Origin: Microterricola viridarii
GTDB taxonomy: Bacteria; Actinomycetota; Actinomycetes; Actinomycetales; Microbacteriaceae
Assembly: GCF_001542775.1 (NCBI RefSeq)
Contig: NZ_CP014145.1
Location: forward strand, 2,232,001 to 2,296,000
DNA length: 64,000 bases
Direction of reading: 5' to 3'
Shown: positions 52,126 to 61,324 of the stretch, one piece after another
How the letters are laid out: the number at the start of each line of letters is the position of its first letter
Numbering within the stretch: position 1 is the first letter of the stretch
Notes under the pieces: model-generated
Told to the model about the DNA's origin: nothing
Database searches by the model: none
What the model saw: only the letters and a program-made list of their open reading frames with translations
Program-made: the position numbers and the translations under genes

Positions 52126-53237
52126 GCGTGTGCTCCTGTTCTGGTGAGTGCGGCTGATTCGTTGGAAACTGTCCCGATGCCGAGCGCGGGGGCGACCTGG
52201 GTGGCGATCAGTTCGATCGAGCGCAGCACCAGCTCGTGCGGCGGGTCGACGGAGTGCACCTGGAACACGACGTCGCTGACCCGGTCGAGGCTGCGGTCGG
52301 CCGCGAGCGACTCGATCACGTCGTCGACCGTGCCGATGTGCGTGTCGAGGCCGGCGATGAGGTCTTCGAGCGAGTCGCCCTCAATGTGCTGGCCGCCCGC
52401 ACGGAAGGCGGCGGCCGCGCGCCGCAGGTTCGGTTCGGCGATGCGCAGCGCCTCCGCCCGGTCGTCGGCGACGAACAGCGTGCGCGAGGCCATGATGCGC
52501 GGGGCCACCCCGGCCGGCAGGGCGTCGTAGTAGGCGTCGACGATGGGGCGCTGGATGTCGTCCAGGCTCGCCCGCGGTGACCCGGGCGGGCGCGGTTGCG
52601 TGCGGGAGAGCATCAGGCCGTCGCCGGCCGCGGCGGCACGGCTGCCGCCGGCCACCGAGAATGTCGCCTGCCACAGCTTGCCGCCGAGCTGCGGCGCCGC
52701 CGGGTAGAGCCGGTTCTCGCGGGCGGCTGCGAAGGCCGCAGCGGCCTCTGCCCCCGGCTCGACGCTGCCCGCGCCCAGCGGGAGGCCGGCGAAGGCATCG
52801 CGCAGCACGGCGAGGTGGTCGGCGAAGATGGAGCCGCGGTCCTCGCTGCGCTTACCGAAGGCGGCGAAGGATGAGGCTGTTCCGCCGGAGCCGACGCCAA
52901 GCTCGAGGCGCCCGCCGGAGAGCAGGTCGAGCACCGCGGCGTCTTCGGCGACGCGCACCGGGTCCTCCAACGGCAGCGTGACGATGCCGGTGCCGAGTCG
53001 GATCGCGGATGTCTGCGCGGCCACAAAGGAGAGGAACACGAGTGGCGCCGGCAGCCCACCCTCACTGGCGCTGAAGTGGTGCTGGGCGACCCAGGCCGAG
53101 TCGAAGCCGAACCGCTCGGCGGTGCGGATCTGTTCGGCGGCGAGGCGGTAGCGCTCCCCCGGCGCCGCCTCGTCGAGCAGTCGGGTGAAGAATCCGAGGC
53201 CACGTCGGGCCGGCCGGGGTGTGACAGTTTCGCTCAT
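52122..53237 (-). CDS. FMN-dependent luciferase-like monooxygenase (KPN_01858 type)
   Basis: The 371-residue TIM-barrel flavoprotein of the bacterial luciferase family has FGFDSAWVAQHHFSASEGG, RLGTGIVTLPLEDPVRVAEDAAVLDLLSGGRLELGVGSGG and SFAAFGK. Such enzymes use reduced flavin and oxygen to cleave C-S, C-N or C-P-type bonds or to oxidise small substrates. It lies between the ABC ATPase gene and the CMD gene with 4-base overlaps on both sides. The operon therefore couples uptake of a compound to its oxidation. Confidence 0.92.
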   Translation of the reverse strand: MSETVTPRPARRGLGFFTRLLDEAAPGERYRLAAEQIRTAERFGFDSAWVAQHHFSASEGGLPAPLVFLSFVAAQTSAIRLGTGIVTLPLEDPVRVAEDAAVLDLLSGGRLELGVGSGGTASSFAAFGKRSEDRGSIFADHLAVLRDAFAGLPLGAGSVEPGAEAAAAFAAARENRLYPAAPQLGGKLWQATFSVAGGSRAAAAGDGLMLSRTQPRPPGSPRASLDDIQRPIVDAYYDALPAGVAPRIMASRTLFVADDRAEALRIAEPNLRRAAAAFRAGGQHIEGDSLEDLIAGLDTHIGTVDDVIESLAADRSLDRVSDVVFQVHSVDPPHELVLRSIELIATQVAPALGIGTVSNESAALTRTGAHA

Positions 53238-54937
53238 GCGGAGAACTCCTTGACTGATGGCACTGCTGCGAGCAGCTGTTGGGTGTATTCGTGTTGTGGG
53301 TTGCCGAAGATCTGGGCGGCGCTGCCGGTCTCGACGGCCCGGCCGCGGCTCATCACCGACACCGTGTCGGAGATCTGCCTGACGACGGCGAGGTCGTGCG
53401 AGATGAAGAGGTAGCTGAGCCCGAGCTCGTCCTGCAGGCTCTCGAGCAGCCGCAGGATCTGTGCCTGCACGGTGACGTCGAGGGCGGAGACGGCCTCATC
53501 GAGCACGAGGATCTCCGGATTCACCGCGAGCGCCCTGGCGATGGCGACGCGTTGGCGTTGGCCGCCGCTCAGCTCGCGGGCCCGCCGGCTGAGCACGGCG
53601 CTCGGCAGAGCGACGAGGTCGAGCAGCTCCGCCGCGCGAATGCCGCGGCCGCGCCGGTCGGCCAGGCCGAAGTTGCGCAGCGGCTCGGCCACGATCTGCT
53701 CGACACTCTGCCGGGGGTCCAGCGAGCCGAAGGGGTTTTGGTAGACTAGCTGGATGCGCCGGCGCAGCTGCCTGCGCTGCTCGCCGCGAAACTTCGCGAC
53801 GTGCTCGCCGTCGATGATGATGCATCCGGATGTCGGCTCGGCGAGGCCGGCGACGGCGCGGGCGGTCGTCGTCTTGCCCGATCCGGATTCCCCCACGATC
53901 GCGTGCGTCGTGCCGCGGCGCAGCCGGAACGAGACGCCGTCGACGGCGCGGAACGCGGTGGCGCCACGCCCGAACTCCGTGACCAGATCTTCGACCTCGA
54001 CGGCGTAGGGGTTCTCGGCGTCGGCGATCGCGGCATCCCGCAGGAAGAGCGGCGCCACCGGCGGACGCTGCGCGCGGGACGGGGTCAGGTGGAAGGAGGG
54101 CGCGTCGGCGAACAGCCGCTTCGTGTACTCGCTCTCTGGCCGGGCGATCACCGTGCGGGTCTCTCCCTGCTCCTGGATGCGGCCGTGCTGCAGCACGACG
54201 ATGCGCTCTGCCCGCTCGGCGGCGACGCCGAGGTCGTGGGTGACGAAGAGGATGGCGGTGCCGAACTCGGCCCGGAGCTCGTCGAGCAAGTCGAGGATCG
54301 TCTTCTGCACGGTGACGTCGAGGGCGCTCGTCGCCTCGTCGGCGATGATGAGCTCCGGCCGCAGCGCGATCGCGATCGCGATGAGCACCCGCTGCCGCAT
54401 GCCGCCGGAGAGCTCGTGCGGGTACTGCGTGGCCCGGCGCTCCGGCTCGGGCAGGCCGACCCTGGTGAGCAGTTCGATGACGCGGGCCTGTCGCGTGGCC
54501 TTGTCGCCGCGCTTGTGGATCTGCAGCACCTCGGCGATCTGGGCGCCGATCGTGCGCACCGGGTTCAGTGAGCTGGATGGGTCTTGCGGGATCAGGCCGA
54601 TGCGTGCCCCGCGCACCGTCTCGAGGCGCTTGTCGCTCCACCCGGCGATGTCGACGCCGTTCAGCAGGATGCTGCCGGCGTCACGGTGGGCGTTCTCGGC
54701 AAGGAGGCCGATGACGGCCTGGGCTGTCGTGGTCTTGCCGGAGCCCGACTCGCCGACGAGGGCGACGACCTCGCCGGGGCGCACGGTGAAGCTGACGTCG
54801 TGCACGACCCGGCTGAGGCCGGCGGCGGTGCGGTACGAGACGCTGAGCCCCTCGACCGCGAGCACGGGGACCTCCACGGCGGCTGAGGGAGTGCCAGCGT
54901 GGGTTTCCGCGATCGCTGCGGCATCTTGGTGCGTCAT
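53234..54937 (-). CDS. ABC transporter ATP-binding protein, two fused ATPase domains
   Basis: The 567-residue protein is a peptide/nickel-type (Dpp/Opp) double ATPase. Domain 1 has Walker A GESGSGKT at 62-69, signature LSGGMRQR and Walker B LIIADEATSALD. Domain 2 (from about residue 300) repeats GESGSGKT, LSGGQRQR and ILVLDEAVSALD. It energises the two permeases upstream. The ATG at 54937 was chosen since the domain begins soon after; a frame extending upstream into the permease gene exists but is not expected to be used. Overlaps the monooxygenase start by 4 bases. Confidence 0.93.
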   Translation of the reverse strand: MTHQDAAAIAETHAGTPSAAVEVPVLAVEGLSVSYRTAAGLSRVVHDVSFTVRPGEVVALVGESGSGKTTTAQAVIGLLAENAHRDAGSILLNGVDIAGWSDKRLETVRGARIGLIPQDPSSSLNPVRTIGAQIAEVLQIHKRGDKATRQARVIELLTRVGLPEPERRATQYPHELSGGMRQRVLIAIAIALRPELIIADEATSALDVTVQKTILDLLDELRAEFGTAILFVTHDLGVAAERAERIVVLQHGRIQEQGETRTVIARPESEYTKRLFADAPSFHLTPSRAQRPPVAPLFLRDAAIADAENPYAVEVEDLVTEFGRGATAFRAVDGVSFRLRRGTTHAIVGESGSGKTTTARAVAGLAEPTSGCIIIDGEHVAKFRGEQRRQLRRRIQLVYQNPFGSLDPRQSVEQIVAEPLRNFGLADRRGRGIRAAELLDLVALPSAVLSRRARELSGGQRQRVAIARALAVNPEILVLDEAVSALDVTVQAQILRLLESLQDELGLSYLFISHDLAVVRQISDTVSVMSRGRAVETGSAAQIFGNPQHEYTQQLLAAVPSVKEFSA

Positions 54938-55907
54938 TTGTTCTTCCCCCTCGGGACTTTTCACCATTGAGCGAGTGGCTGATGCGGTTCGCGGCGAGCA
55001 CGACGACCACGACGACGAGGCCGGGGAAGGTCGTGAGCCACCACGAGGTCGCGATGTAGTTGCGGCCGTCGGCGACGAGCAGGCCCCACTCGGGCGTGGG
55101 CGGTGGTGCGCCGTAACCGAGGAAGCCGAGCGTCGAGATGGCGAGGATGGCGACACCGAACTGCAGGGCGGCGAGCGAGACGACGGCACCGAGCGAGTTC
55201 GGCAGCACGTGCCGCCAGAGCACCGCGAGATAGCGCCCGCCGCTGCCGAACGCGGCCTCGACGTAGTCGCTGCGGCGCACCCGCACGACCTCGCTGCGGG
55301 AGAGCCTGGCGAAGGCCGCGACGCTGCCGATACCGACCGCGATGGCGGCGTTGATCGTGCCGAAGCCGAGCAGGATGATGATGCTGAGGGCCAGGAGCAG
55401 TCCGGGGATCGAGAGCAGTACATCGACGATGCGCATGAGGATCGCGTCGAGAACACCGCCGGCCGAGCCCGCGATCACGCCGATCGCCGTGCCGAGCACG
55501 AGCCCGACGCCGACCGCGACGAGCGCGCCGGAGAGCGACTGGATGGCGCCGTAGATCACGCGGGCCAACAGGTCGCGGCCGAGCTGGTCGGTGCCGAACA
55601 GGTGCGCGACGCTCGGCGCCTGCAGCTTGTCGGCCGGGATGCCGACGAGCGGGTCGTGGCCGGTGAACAGCCAGGGCACGATCGCCCAGGCCAGGACGAC
55701 GCCGAGCACGAGCCAGGCCACGACGAGGCTGGGGCTGATGGTGCGGAGGCGGCTCCACACCCCGTTGGTCGAGTAGGCCGCCTGCGGCCGTATCGAGACC
55801 TCGTGGGCGGATGCCGGGGCCGCAGTGTCGGCCAGCGAGGTCTCGATACGCTCGATCCTCGCTACTCGACCAACGGCGGAGGCTGCGTTCTCGGTTTCGA
55901 TGCTCAT
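54681..55907 (-). CDS. ABC transporter permease (DppC/OppC type) with anomalous 3' end
   Basis: The permease proper has five or six helices and the family motif EAAFGSGGRYLAVLWRHVLPNS. It should end near 54940 (ISHSLNGEKSRGG). The frame instead continues about 85 codons into the ATPase gene with an Arg-rich out-of-frame tail. One extra G in the run at 54946-54950 would end it at a TGA overlapping the ATPase ATG by 4 bases (324 residues), like the other junctions of this operon. The N-terminal 45 residues (GRVARIERIETS; EVSIRPQAAYSTNG) are encoded by two dispersed repeats. The start overlaps the upstream permease stop. Confidence 0.85.
   Translation of the reverse strand: MSIETENAASAVGRVARIERIETSLADTAAPASAHEVSIRPQAAYSTNGVWSRLRTISPSLVVAWLVLGVVLAWAIVPWLFTGHDPLVGIPADKLQAPSVAHLFGTDQLGRDLLARVIYGAIQSLSGALVAVGVGLVLGTAIGVIAGSAGGVLDAILMRIVDVLLSIPGLLLALSIIILLGFGTINAAIAVGIGSVAAFARLSRSEVVRVRRSDYVEAAFGSGGRYLAVLWRHVLPNSLGAVVSLAALQFGVAILAISTLGFLGYGAPPPTPEWGLLVADGRNYIATSWWLTTFPGLVVVVVVLAANRISHSLNGEKSRGGRTNDAPRCRSDRGNPRWHSLSRRGGPRARGRGAQRLVPHRRRPQPGRARRQLHRAPRRGRRPRRRVGLRQDHDSPGRHRPPCRERPP
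55763..55880. repeat. Inverted pair of dispersed repeats at the start of the permease gene
   Basis: One copy (ccgttggtcgagtaggccgc... type) at 55763-55803 and an opposite copy (gaggtctcgatacgctcgat...) at 55837-55880 face each other across 33 bases. Both are translated as part of the permease N-terminus. Confidence 0.85.
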
Positions 55908-56890
55908 GCTGCTGCTCCTTCCAAGACGGGAGTGGCCGCGGGGGCCGGGCGGGCGTTGCCCCGGGAGAGCCGGCGCAGCCGCGGGTCGAGCACGGGGTAG
56001 AGCAGGTCGACGGCCAGGTTGGTGAGCACGAACGCCAGTGCAGAGAGCACGACGATCGCCTGCAGCACCGGAGTGTCCTGTGCCGAGACGGCCTGCTCGG
56101 TGAGGCGGCCGATGCCGGTGCGGCCGAACACCGTCTCGGTCACGACCGCGCCGCCGATCAGCTCGCCGAGCAGCACGCCGGCGATGGTCACGGTGGGGAG
56201 GATCGCGTTCTTGGCGACGTTGTTCCAGAGCACCCGGCGGCGGCTGGCGCCCTTGGCTCGCACCACGCTGACGAACGGGGCCAGCTCGACCTCGTCGATC
56301 GAGCGCACGAGGATCTGGGCGAGCGGGGCGCTGATCGGCACCGCCAGGGTGAGCACGGGCAGGATCAGCCCCTGCAGCGGGTCGGCCCCGATCACCGGCA
56401 CCACTTTGAGTTGGAAGGAGAACACCTGGATCAGCACGATGCCGAGCCAGAACACCGGCACAGAGACGAAGACGCCGGGCAGGCCGCGGAGGAAGCCGCG
56501 CAGCCAGGCGAAACGGGTCAGAGAGGAGAGGAAGGCGAGGCTCACGGCGATGAGCACGGCGAGCAGGAACGCGGTGAGGGCGAGCGTGATGGTCTGCGGC
56601 GCCGCCTCGGCCAGCATCTGCGTGACGGGCGTGCCGCTCTGGATCGAGTAGCCGAAGTCGCCGGCGAGGAAGCCGCTGAGCGTGTGCCAGAACTGCTGCG
56701 GCAGCGGGATGTCGACACCGTAGGTCTCACGCAGGGCGGCGATCTGCTCGACCGAAAGCCCGAGCTCCGGGTTCTCGAACTTGATCATCAGCGCATCGCC
56801 CGGCAGTGCCTGAAGCAGAACGAAGGTGGCGGCGAAGGCCACGAACAGCACCACGGCGGCCTGGCCGATGCGGGCGAGCACGTGCTTCAT
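55904..56890 (-). CDS. ABC transporter permease (DppB/OppB type)
   Basis: The 328-residue protein has the typical N-terminal helix followed by FVLLQALPGDALMIKF, six predicted membrane helices and the coupling motif VSVVRAKGASRRRVLWNNVAKNAILP. It is the first permease of the uptake system. The ATG at 56890 has AGGAAGG upstream; an earlier in-frame start adds unrelated residues. Confidence 0.94.
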   Translation of the reverse strand: MKHVLARIGQAAVVLFVAFAATFVLLQALPGDALMIKFENPELGLSVEQIAALRETYGVDIPLPQQFWHTLSGFLAGDFGYSIQSGTPVTQMLAEAAPQTITLALTAFLLAVLIAVSLAFLSSLTRFAWLRGFLRGLPGVFVSVPVFWLGIVLIQVFSFQLKVVPVIGADPLQGLILPVLTLAVPISAPLAQILVRSIDEVELAPFVSVVRAKGASRRRVLWNNVAKNAILPTVTIAGVLLGELIGGAVVTETVFGRTGIGRLTEQAVSAQDTPVLQAIVVLSALAFVLTNLAVDLLYPVLDPRLRRLSRGNARPAPAATPVLEGAAA

Positions 56891-56996
56891 GGGATGCCTT
56901 CCTGGTGGAGTGGAGTGGAACGGGAGGTGTGGAGCGGGGGTGGTTCCGGATGCCGCTGCGCGCGGCATCCGGAACCACGCGGTGACCTGCTGGGTG

Positions 56997-58631
56997 CTAC
57001 TTGTTCAGCCAGACGTCGTAGAAGACCGGGCGTCCGACGGACTCGAACTCGACGCCCTTGACGTAGTCGGCTGCGCCGTAGACCTGCGGCTCCTCGAACA
57101 GCGGGATCACGTAGGCCTGCTCGGCCAGGTAGTCCTGCACGGCCGCGTCGGCGTCGAGGCGCTTGGCGGGGTCCGGCTCGCTGGCGACGGTCTCGAGGAG
57201 CGCGTCGAGCTTCGTGTCGTTCGAGAGCAGCACGTTGCGGTTCTTCGTGTGGAACTGGCTCTTGATCACGTCGAGATCAGCGCGACCGACCATCGAGTGG
57301 TAGAGCGGGGTCTTCAGCGGGTCCTTGATGTCCTCGGCGTAGCTGCCGGCGTCGGCGGCCTTGACGTTCAGCTCGACGCCGATCGCCTTCAGCTGCTGGC
57401 TGACCAGTTCAAGCGTCTGCTTGGAGAGCGGCTGCGGCTTGGCCTCATAGACATCGAGGGAGAGACGCGTGCCGTCCTTCTCGCGGATGCCGTCGGCACC
57501 CTCGGTCCAGCCGGCGGCGTCGAGCAGCTTCGCGGACTTCTTCGGGTCGAAAGCGAGGTGCTCCGACTCGTCCTTGTAGCCAAGCGCGGTGGAGCTGAGC
57601 GACGAGGTGGCGACGGGGTAGTTGGAGGTGAAGAGCGTGTCGACGATCTCCTGCGCGTTGACGCCGGCCACGAGCGCCTGGCGCACCCGAAGGTCGCTCA
57701 GCAGCGGGTTCGTGAACCGCAGGTTCAGCGAGTTGTTCACGCCGCGGGTCTGCGGCCCGTAGAGCGTGAAGCCTGCTGACTCGACCGCGGCCTCGTCGAA
57801 GGCCTGCACGTAGCGCACGTAGTCGGCCTGCCCAGAGGTGAGCCCTCCGATGCGCACGCTGTCTTCCGGCGTGACGATCAGGTGGATCTTGTCGAGGTAG
57901 GCGCGGCCCTGGTGCGTGAGCGAGGGCGGAGCCCAGTCGTAGTCGTCACGCGCCGTGAAGGTGAGCTCGGTGCCGAGCTTCTCGTCGCTGATCACGAAGG
58001 GGCCTGCGCCGATGATGGCGGCCGCGTTGCCCGCGCCGAACTTCTCCAGCGGCAGGTCGAGCGTTGCCGGCGAGAGGATGCCGGAGTTGATCGTGGACGT
58101 CGCCTGCAGGAACCCGGGTGCGGGTGCTGAGAAGTGGAACTTCACGGTCGAGGCGTCGACGACCTCGCTGCTGGCGTAGTTGTTGATCGCCTCGGAGATG
58201 GTGAGGGCGAGCTCCTTGTTGCCCAAGCCGTAGACGTCGAAGTTCTTCGCGACGGCTGCGGCGTCGACGGGGGTGCCGTCGGAGAAGGTCACGCCGTCAC
58301 GCAGGGTGAAGGTGTACTCGGTGGCGTCGGCGTTCACCTCCCAGGAGTCGGCGATCCACGGCTCAATCTCGAGCGACTCCGGGTTCTGGTAGGTCAGTCG
58401 TGCCGCGACGTTGCCCACCACGGCACCATTGGGGTAGAACCCGGCCTGCGGTGGGTAGAGGTTCGTGAAGGCCTGGTACTCGAGGTAGGTGAGGGTGCCA
58501 CCGGAGACGGGCGTCGCGGAGTCGGCACCACCGCCGGCCTCCGGGGCTGCAGTGCCGGCGCAAGCGGCCAACAGGGCAGCGGTTGCGAGTGCGGCGGTCG
58601 CCGCGGCGAGCGTGCGGGTGATTCGTGACAT
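56997..58631 (-). CDS. ABC transporter substrate-binding lipoprotein (KPN_01854 type)
   Basis: The 544-residue family 5 solute-binding protein begins with a signal peptide and lipobox LLAAC (C24). Features include GTLTYLEYQAFTNLYPPQAGFYPNG, the family motif VNADATEYTFTLRDGVTFSDGTPVDAAAVAKNFD and VRQALVAGVNAQEIVD. It captures the imported compound outside the membrane. As first gene of the unit it has a 281-base upstream region with AAAGG before the ATG. The set with the luciferase-like and CMD/AhpD genes matches a recurring cluster whose substrate I do not know. Confidence 0.93.
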   Translation of the reverse strand: MSRITRTLAAATAALATAALLAACAGTAAPEAGGGADSATPVSGGTLTYLEYQAFTNLYPPQAGFYPNGAVVGNVAARLTYQNPESLEIEPWIADSWEVNADATEYTFTLRDGVTFSDGTPVDAAAVAKNFDVYGLGNKELALTISEAINNYASSEVVDASTVKFHFSAPAPGFLQATSTINSGILSPATLDLPLEKFGAGNAAAIIGAGPFVISDEKLGTELTFTARDDYDWAPPSLTHQGRAYLDKIHLIVTPEDSVRIGGLTSGQADYVRYVQAFDEAAVESAGFTLYGPQTRGVNNSLNLRFTNPLLSDLRVRQALVAGVNAQEIVDTLFTSNYPVATSSLSSTALGYKDESEHLAFDPKKSAKLLDAAGWTEGADGIREKDGTRLSLDVYEAKPQPLSKQTLELVSQQLKAIGVELNVKAADAGSYAEDIKDPLKTPLYHSMVGRADLDVIKSQFHTKNRNVLLSNDTKLDALLETVASEPDPAKRLDADAAVQDYLAEQAYVIPLFEEPQVYGAADYVKGVEFESVGRPVFYDVWLNK

Positions 58632-58912
58632 CCGTAAAGCCTTTCGCTGTGAGTGGGTGTGCGTGGGTGAGTTGATGTTGTCAACTCACCGCCGCCAGCG
58701 CGAGCGATTGTGACGTCGTGCGTTACACCGCGTCACGCGCAGTAATTTGCTTGCGCTCGGGGCGCGCTCCGGCGTACGTGCGCGGCGAATCGCGGCGTGT
58801 GCTGGCGAACCCCCTCCCGCCGGATGCTCATCGCGGCTCCGGGAATACCGCGGCCCTCGGTTAGCGTTGTCGGGGAGAGCGCTGCACCGTGTGGGGCTCA
58901 TCGAGAGGTTTC

Positions 58913-60436
58913 ATGTCGCGCGACGCACCCACTTCCACCCCCGGCAGCTCCCCGGACCCCGAAGCCAAGATCGGCAACGGTTCGGGCGGCGACCAGCCGT
59001 GGTTGAGCGAGGCAGAGCGCCGAGCCCTGACCAAGCGCACCCCTGATTCCGCGATCGTCTTCTCGCTCGCCTTCACCGGCATCGTGGTCTCGTTCATGAT
59101 GACGCTGGTCACACCGCTTTTGCCCGAGCTGCCGCACCTGCTGAACGTGTCCAGCTCCGACGCCATGTGGGTGGTCACCGGCACCCTGCTCGCCGCCGCC
59201 ATCATCACCCCGATCGGCGGCAGCCTCGGCGACCTCTACGGCAAGCGCCGCATCCTGCTCTGTCTGCTCGCCGCTGTGCTCCTCGGCTCGGTGATCGCCG
59301 CGTTCTCGTCGACCCTGATCCCACTCGTGATCGGGCGCGTGCTGCAGGGCGCTGGGCTCGGCGCGATCCCGCTCGGCATCAGCATCCTGCGCGATGTGCT
59401 GCACCGGGATCGACTCGGCAAGGCTGTCGCGCTGGTCAGTGCGACCCTCGGCATCGGCGGCGCGATCGGCCTGCCCGTCTCCGCCGTCATCGCCCAGTAC
59501 CTCGACTGGCACATGCTCTTCTGGCTGTCTGGGCTGCTCGCCGCCGCCGGCTTCGTGCTGGTCTACACGCTCGTGCCCGTGAGCACGCTGCGCACCGGCG
59601 GACGCTTCGACTTCCCCGGCGCGATCGGCCTGGCCCTGGCCCTCTCCGGCATCCTGCTCGCCGTCACCAAGGGCAGCGAGTGGGGCTGGCTCAGCCCGCT
59701 CACCCTCGGCTTCGGCACCGCCGGTGTCGTGGTCTTGGCCGTCTGGATCCTCTACCAGTTGCGCACCCGGCATCCGCTGATCGACATCAGGGTCGCCACC
59801 CGGCGCACGGTTCTGCTGACGAACCTCGCCTCTGTGATGGTCGGGTTCGCGTTCTTCTCCAGCGCCGTCGCGCTGCCGATGCTGCTCGAGACGCCGACCG
59901 GCACGGGCGTTGGACTCGGTCAGAGCATGCTCGTCGCCAGCCTCTGCCTGATGCCCAGCGGCCTGGTGATGTGGGCGATGTCCGGCACCGCCGCCCGGCT
60001 GACGGCGGCACGCGGGGCCAGGGTCAGCCTGCTGCTCGGCATCACGATCATCGCCGTCGCCTACGGCCTCGCCATGTTGTTCATGACCGAGGTGTGGCAC
60101 ACCCTGCTGGTGGCGACCGCCGTCGGGTTCGGCGTCGGATTCGCCTATGCGGCGATGCCGACCCTGATCATGGGCGCCGTGCCGTCGTCAGAGACGGCCG
60201 CCTCCAACGGCCTGAACTCGGTGATGCGCACGCTCGGCTCCACCGCGGCGAGCGCCATCATCGGCATCGTGCTGGCCACGAACCTCGTCACCGTCGGCGA
60301 CCTGACCACGCCGAGCACGATGGCGTTCCAGCTGACCTTCGCCATCTCGGCGGCGGCGGGCCTCGTCGGCATTGTGCTGACCTTGTTCATCCCGCGCAAC
60401 AAGCAGAAATACGAGGCGGCCGCGCTGCCCGATTAG
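58913..60436 (+). CDS. MFS multidrug-type transporter (DHA2-like)
   Basis: The 507-residue protein has a polar N-terminal leader of about 50 residues and 12-14 membrane helices. Hallmarks are GGSLGDLYGKRRILL (motif A), GRVLQGAGLGAIPLGISILRD (motif B) and LGIGGAIGLPVSAVIAQYLDW (motif C, drug-proton antiporters). It probably exports drugs or metabolites. The ATG at 58913 has GAGAGG upstream. It is divergent from the substrate-binding gene. Confidence 0.92.
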   Translation: MSRDAPTSTPGSSPDPEAKIGNGSGGDQPWLSEAERRALTKRTPDSAIVFSLAFTGIVVSFMMTLVTPLLPELPHLLNVSSSDAMWVVTGTLLAAAIITPIGGSLGDLYGKRRILLCLLAAVLLGSVIAAFSSTLIPLVIGRVLQGAGLGAIPLGISILRDVLHRDRLGKAVALVSATLGIGGAIGLPVSAVIAQYLDWHMLFWLSGLLAAAGFVLVYTLVPVSTLRTGGRFDFPGAIGLALALSGILLAVTKGSEWGWLSPLTLGFGTAGVVVLAVWILYQLRTRHPLIDIRVATRRTVLLTNLASVMVGFAFFSSAVALPMLLETPTGTGVGLGQSMLVASLCLMPSGLVMWAMSGTAARLTAARGARVSLLLGITIIAVAYGLAMLFMTEVWHTLLVATAVGFGVGFAYAAMPTLIMGAVPSSETAASNGLNSVMRTLGSTAASAIIGIVLATNLVTVGDLTTPSTMAFQLTFAISAAAGLVGIVLTLFIPRNKQKYEAAALPD

Positions 60437-60450
60437 GGCGCTCTGCTGCC

Positions 60451-60462
60451 TAGGCTGGTCTT
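60451..60462 (+). promoter_or_regulatory. Leaderless promoter TAGGCT-N6-ATG
   Basis: TAGGCT (60451-60456) lies six bases before the ATG at 60463 with no ribosome site. Confidence 0.6.
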
Positions 60463-61302
60463 ATGGACCTCGGCAGCACTCTTCCCCTCAACGACGGCGC
60501 GCTCATCCCCCGGCTGGGCGCCGGCACCTACAAGGTTCCGGATGCCGATGCTCCCGCCGTGGTCGAGGGCGCCGTCGCGGCGGGCTACCGGCACATCGAC
60601 ACCGCTGCCCTGTACGGCAACGAGCGGGGCGTCGGCCGCGGCATCCGCTCGGCCCTGCAGGCACAACAGGGGCTCGTCCGTTCCGACCTGTTCGTCACCA
60701 CCAAGGTGTGGAACACCGAGCACGGCTTCGACGCCACGCTGCGCGCCTTCGACGCCAGCCTGGAGGCGCTCGGCCTGGACTCGGTCGAGCTGTACCTGAT
60801 CCACTGGCCGGCGCCGGCGCAGAACCGCTACGTCGAGACGTGGCGCGCACTGGTACGGCTGCGGGAGGAGGGCCGCGCCCGCTCGATCGGAGTCTCCAAC
60901 TTCCACCGCGAGCACCTCGAGCGCATCATCGAGGACAGCGGGGTGGTGCCGGCGGTGAACCAGATCGAGCTGCAGCCGTGGCTGCCGCAGGCCGAGCTGC
61001 GCGCCCTGCACGCCGAGCTCGGCATCGTCACAGAGGCGTGGTCGCCGCTGGCCCGCGGCCGGGCGGTCACCGAGCCGGTGCTGGCCGAGATCGGCCGCCG
61101 ACACGGCAAGAGCGCCGCCCAGGTGACCATCCGCTGGCACCTGCAGCTCGGCAACGTGGTGATCCCGAAGTCGCTCAGCGCCGAACGGCTGCGGGCCAAC
61201 GCCGATGTCTTCGACTTCGAGTTGGACGCCGCAGAGCTCGCCGCCATCGCCGCCCTCGACACCGGTGAGCGCTCGGGCAGCGACCCGGATCTCGTCGACT
61301 AG
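60463..61302 (+). CDS. Aldo/keto reductase (diketogluconate-reductase type)
   Basis: The 279-residue NADPH-dependent reductase has the catalytic tetrad D46, Y51, K81 and H114 (HIDTAALYGNE, TTKVWN, IHWP) and the family signature GVSNFHREHLERII. It reduces small aldehydes or ketones such as keto-sugars. Leaderless promoter; no operon partner on its strand. Confidence 0.93.
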   Translation: MDLGSTLPLNDGALIPRLGAGTYKVPDADAPAVVEGAVAAGYRHIDTAALYGNERGVGRGIRSALQAQQGLVRSDLFVTTKVWNTEHGFDATLRAFDASLEALGLDSVELYLIHWPAPAQNRYVETWRALVRLREEGRARSIGVSNFHREHLERIIEDSGVVPAVNQIELQPWLPQAELRALHAELGIVTEAWSPLARGRAVTEPVLAEIGRRHGKSAAQVTIRWHLQLGNVVIPKSLSAERLRANADVFDFELDAAELAAIAALDTGERSGSDPDLVD

Positions 61303-61324
61303 CGCCGCCGGAACCCGCGTCGGG

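Noticed and set aside
54938..55456. 740-codon start for the double ATPase
   Set aside because: The added N-terminus is an out-of-frame reading of the permease gene; the ATPase domain starts just after the ATG at 54937.
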